Shown one piece after another: positions 6,687 through 8,061 of a stretch of 8,061 nt of DNA. The number at the start of each line of letters is the position of its first letter. Position 1 is the first letter of the stretch. This stretch comes from Candidatus Glassiibacteriota bacterium (GTDB taxonomy: Bacteria > Gemmatimonadota > Glassbacteria > GWA2-58-10). Position numbers and translations under genes: made by a program. The notes under the pieces were generated by a model. The model saw nothing but the letters and a program-made list of their open reading frames with translations, did not search any database and was not told the origin of the DNA. The stretch covers positions 1-8,061 of the forward strand of contig JAFGTO010000333.1 of assembly GCA_016934095.1 (NCBI GenBank). The letters are read 5' to 3'.

Positions 6687-6730
6687 GGCCTTGCGGTCTC
6701 GCAGAAAGGCCGTGGCGCTTCGCTGAGCGC
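6687..6730 (+). other. two adjacent hairpins between pgk and tpiA
   Basis: GGCCTT-GCG (6687-6695) pairs with CGC and AAGGCC (6700-6702, 6706-6711), leaving an AGA bulge and a GTCT loop. GCGCT (6715-6719) then pairs with AGCGC (6726-6730) around TCGCTG. Neither is followed by T residues, so a role in mRNA processing or stability within a pgk-tpiA transcript is more likely than termination. The function is inferred. Confidence 0.4.
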
Positions 6731-6768
6731 ACAGACAGCCTTCATGTCTCAAGACAGGAGAGTCAGCA

Positions 6769-7524
6769 GTGAGAGAAAACATTATCGCCGCAAACTGGAA
6801 GATGAACCACACCGGCGCCGAGGTGAAAGAGTTTTTCAGCCGGTTCCTCGCCTCTTACCGGCCGCGCCAGGGAGTTACCGTGGTGGTGGCCCCGCCGGGC
6901 TGTTACCTGGCCCAGGCGGCCCAGCTCGCAGCCGGGGCGGAGAGGGTCCACATCGGCGCCCAGAACATGTATTTCGAGGCCAAAGGCGCATTCACCGGCG
7001 AGCTGAGCGCCGCCATGCTCAAGGACTCCGGCTGCAGTTACGTGATCCTGGGGCACAGCGAGCGGCGGCACGTTTTCGGCGAGACCGATGAGCTGATCTC
7101 CAGGAAGGTGTCCGCCGCCCTGGAGGCCGGGCTGGTACCGATATTCTGCATCGGCGAGCTGCTCGGGGAGCGCGAGGCCGGCCACACCGAGGAAGTGGTT
7201 TCCCACCAGCTCAAGGCCGTGCTGCCCAGCCTGGATGCAAGCCGCATGGCCCGCCTGGTGATCGCCTACGAGCCTGTCTGGGCCATCGGCACGGGCAGGA
7301 CAGCCACCCCGGAGCAGGCCCAGGAGATCCACGCCCTGACCCGCGGCATCATCGCCGGGATACACGGCCGCGAGTTGGCGGACAAGGTGGTCATCCTCTA
7401 CGGCGGCAGTGTCAAGCCGGACAACGTCGACAGCCTGATGGCCGCCCCGGATATCGATGGCGCCCTGGTGGGCGGCGCTTCCCTGGAGGCCGACAGCTTC
7501 CTGAGACTGGTCAATTTCAGTTGA
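6769..7524 (+). CDS. tpiA: triose-phosphate isomerase
   Basis: TpiA interconverts dihydroxyacetone phosphate and glyceraldehyde-3-phosphate, feeding GapA. The 251 residues match the family. Asn9 and Lys11 lie in AANWKMN, the electrophile His96 in GHSERR, and the base Glu168 in AYEPVW. The mobile loop AIGTGRTATPEQAQEIH (172-188) and the phosphate-binding YGGSVKPDN (211-219) and GALVGGASL (231-239) are present. The start is GTG, 6 nt after AGGAGAG (6756-6762). The 87-nt gap after pgk contains two hairpins but no clear promoter, so it probably shares the pgk transcript. The order gapA-pgk-tpiA-secG is a widespread bacterial arrangement. Confidence 0.98.
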   Translation: MRENIIAANWKMNHTGAEVKEFFSRFLASYRPRQGVTVVVAPPGCYLAQAAQLAAGAERVHIGAQNMYFEAKGAFTGELSAAMLKDSGCSYVILGHSERRHVFGETDELISRKVSAALEAGLVPIFCIGELLGEREAGHTEEVVSHQLKAVLPSLDASRMARLVIAYEPVWAIGTGRTATPEQAQEIHALTRGIIAGIHGRELADKVVILYGGSVKPDNVDSLMAAPDIDGALVGGASLEADSFLRLVNFS

Positions 7525-7554
7525 GAGCGCCGGGTTTGCCGGAAGCGAAAGTTC

Positions 7555-7583
7555 TTGACAGTCATCGAGATCAGGCTTATTTT
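7555..7583 (+). promoter_or_regulatory. sigma-70-type promoter for secG and tRNA-Leu
   Basis: A consensus TTGACA (7555-7560) is 17 nt from TATTTT (7578-7583), predicting a transcription start near 7590 and a leader of about 26 nt. It lies between the tpiA stop and secG and has the same layout as the promoter at 2206-2234. Its strength would suit a transcript that carries both secG and the tRNA gene behind it. Confidence 0.75.
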
Positions 7584-7615
7584 GCCTGGAAAACAGAAAG
7601 GTTTCAGGAGGTTCC

Positions 7616-8002
7616 TTGTACAATTTCATCCTGGTGTTTCACATTATTATCTGCCTGCTGCTGGTGATCGTGATCCTGCTGCAGGCCGGCAAGGGTGGCG
7701 GCCTGGCCAGCGCGTTCGGCGGCTCGGGCACCACCGAGGCTGTCTTCGGAGGCCGTCAGGCGGCCACTTTCCTCAGCAAGGCGACCAATGTGCTGGGCAC
7801 GCTGTTCTTCATCAGCAGTTTCGGACTGGCCCTGATCTCCAGCTATACAGAGGGCCCGCGCAGCGCAGTGCAGGAGCAGTTGATCGAGTCCGCGCCGAGG
7901 CCCGTGCCGGTTACCCAGCCGGTGGCTGATGACCTCTTCCAGGAGGAGCCGGCCCGGGAGCAGAGTCCCGCCCCGGGCGCCGGCGGTGCGGCCCAGCCAT
8001 AG
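7616..8002 (+). CDS. secG: preprotein translocase subunit SecG
   Basis: SecG is the small accessory subunit of the SecYEG channel in the inner membrane. The 128-residue product has two hydrophobic segments, about residues 4-22 and 52-75, joined by the conserved loop LLQAGKGGGLASAFGGSG (21-38) and TTEAVFGGRQAATFLSKAT (39-57). A soluble tail (about 80-128) rich in Pro, Glu and Ala follows; such variable tails are common in SecG. The start is TTG with AGGAGG (7606-7611) only 4 nt before it, a little tight, but no other start fits the first membrane segment. It has its own promoter and lies just downstream of tpiA. The tRNA-Leu gene begins 9 nt after its stop. Confidence 0.95.
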   Translation: MYNFILVFHIIICLLLVIVILLQAGKGGGLASAFGGSGTTEAVFGGRQAATFLSKATNVLGTLFFISSFGLALISSYTEGPRSAVQEQLIESAPRPVPVTQPVADDLFQEEPAREQSPAPGAGGAAQP

Positions 8003-8011
8003 ACATACTTG

Positions 8012-8061
8012 GCCGAAGTGGTGGAACTGGTAGACACGCTGTCTTGAGGGGGCAGTGGGAA
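8012..8061 (+). tRNA. tRNA-Leu (anticodon GAG), 5' part, cut by window end
   Basis: The sequence begins with the 7-nt acceptor strand GCCGAAG (8012-8018) and TG at tRNA positions 8-9. The D-arm follows, with GTG pairing CAC and GG in its loop. The anticodon stem is CTGTC/GGCAG (8039-8043, 8051-8055, one G-T pair) around loop TTGAGGG, which puts anticodon GAG at 8046-8048. The first bases of what should be the long class-II variable arm follow before the window ends. It would read CUC and CUU leucine codons. The closeness to secG suggests processing from the secG transcript. Confidence 0.93.

Noticed and set aside
5530..6732. Open frame of 400 codons on the minus strand opposite pgk
   Set aside because: It is the antisense of a highly conserved pgk; GC-rich DNA keeps such frames open, and the product shows low-complexity His/Gly/Asp/Ala composition with no family motif.
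1..8061. Novel multi-gene system, defence island, mobile element or CRISPR array
   Set aside because: No transposase, integrase, nuclease, toxin-antitoxin pair or regular direct repeats are visible; six of the eight genes belong to well-known housekeeping families.

Overview
The window reads as chromosomal, mostly housekeeping DNA from a GC-rich, Gram-negative-type (diderm) bacterium. The evidence is a lipoprotein gene directly next to lgt, a SecG with a long soluble tail, and a large secreted protein ending in a dockerin-like calcium-binding tail. Start codons are mostly TTG or GTG, and two promoters share the form TTGACW-N17-TATTTT. C-terminal dockerin-like repeats on secreted proteins are common in uncultivated lineages of the FCB superphylum and its relatives. 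That placement is an inference; the sequence does not fix the taxonomy.

Layout, all genes on the + strand. (1) 47-2050: a secreted multidomain protein with a transglutaminase-like Cys-His-Asp core, a fibronectin-III-like domain and a paired calcium-loop tail. Its DNA is visibly less GC-rich than the rest. It ends in an inverted repeat that straddles the stop codon. (2) 2206-4254: a promoter followed by a tight three-gene run: a small TPR lipoprotein that appears to start at ATA, lgt (1-nt gap) and a comF-family phosphoribosyltransferase (4-nt gap). (3) 4306-7524: the lower-glycolysis cluster gapA, pgk, tpiA. A perfect GC-rich hairpin and a small palindrome-rich leader lie between gapA and pgk, and two smaller hairpins lie between pgk and tpiA. 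(4) 7555-8061: a promoter, secG, and 9 nt later the 5' part of a tRNA-Leu(GAG), cut by the window edge.

How the genes work together: GapA, Pgk and TpiA catalyse adjacent triose-phosphate steps and probably share transcripts, with RNA structures between the genes that could set their relative amounts. Lgt would lipidate the lipoprotein encoded just upstream. SecG belongs to the translocon that would export the first gene's product and the lipoprotein. The secG/tRNA-Leu(GAG) junction matches the secG-leuU order known in Escherichia coli.

I see no mobile element, CRISPR array, defence system or biosynthetic cluster. The points most worth following are the apparent ATA start of the TPR lipoprotein, the shared promoter and leader geometry, the gapA-pgk intergenic structures, and the uncharacterised transglutaminase-like/dockerin-like protein.
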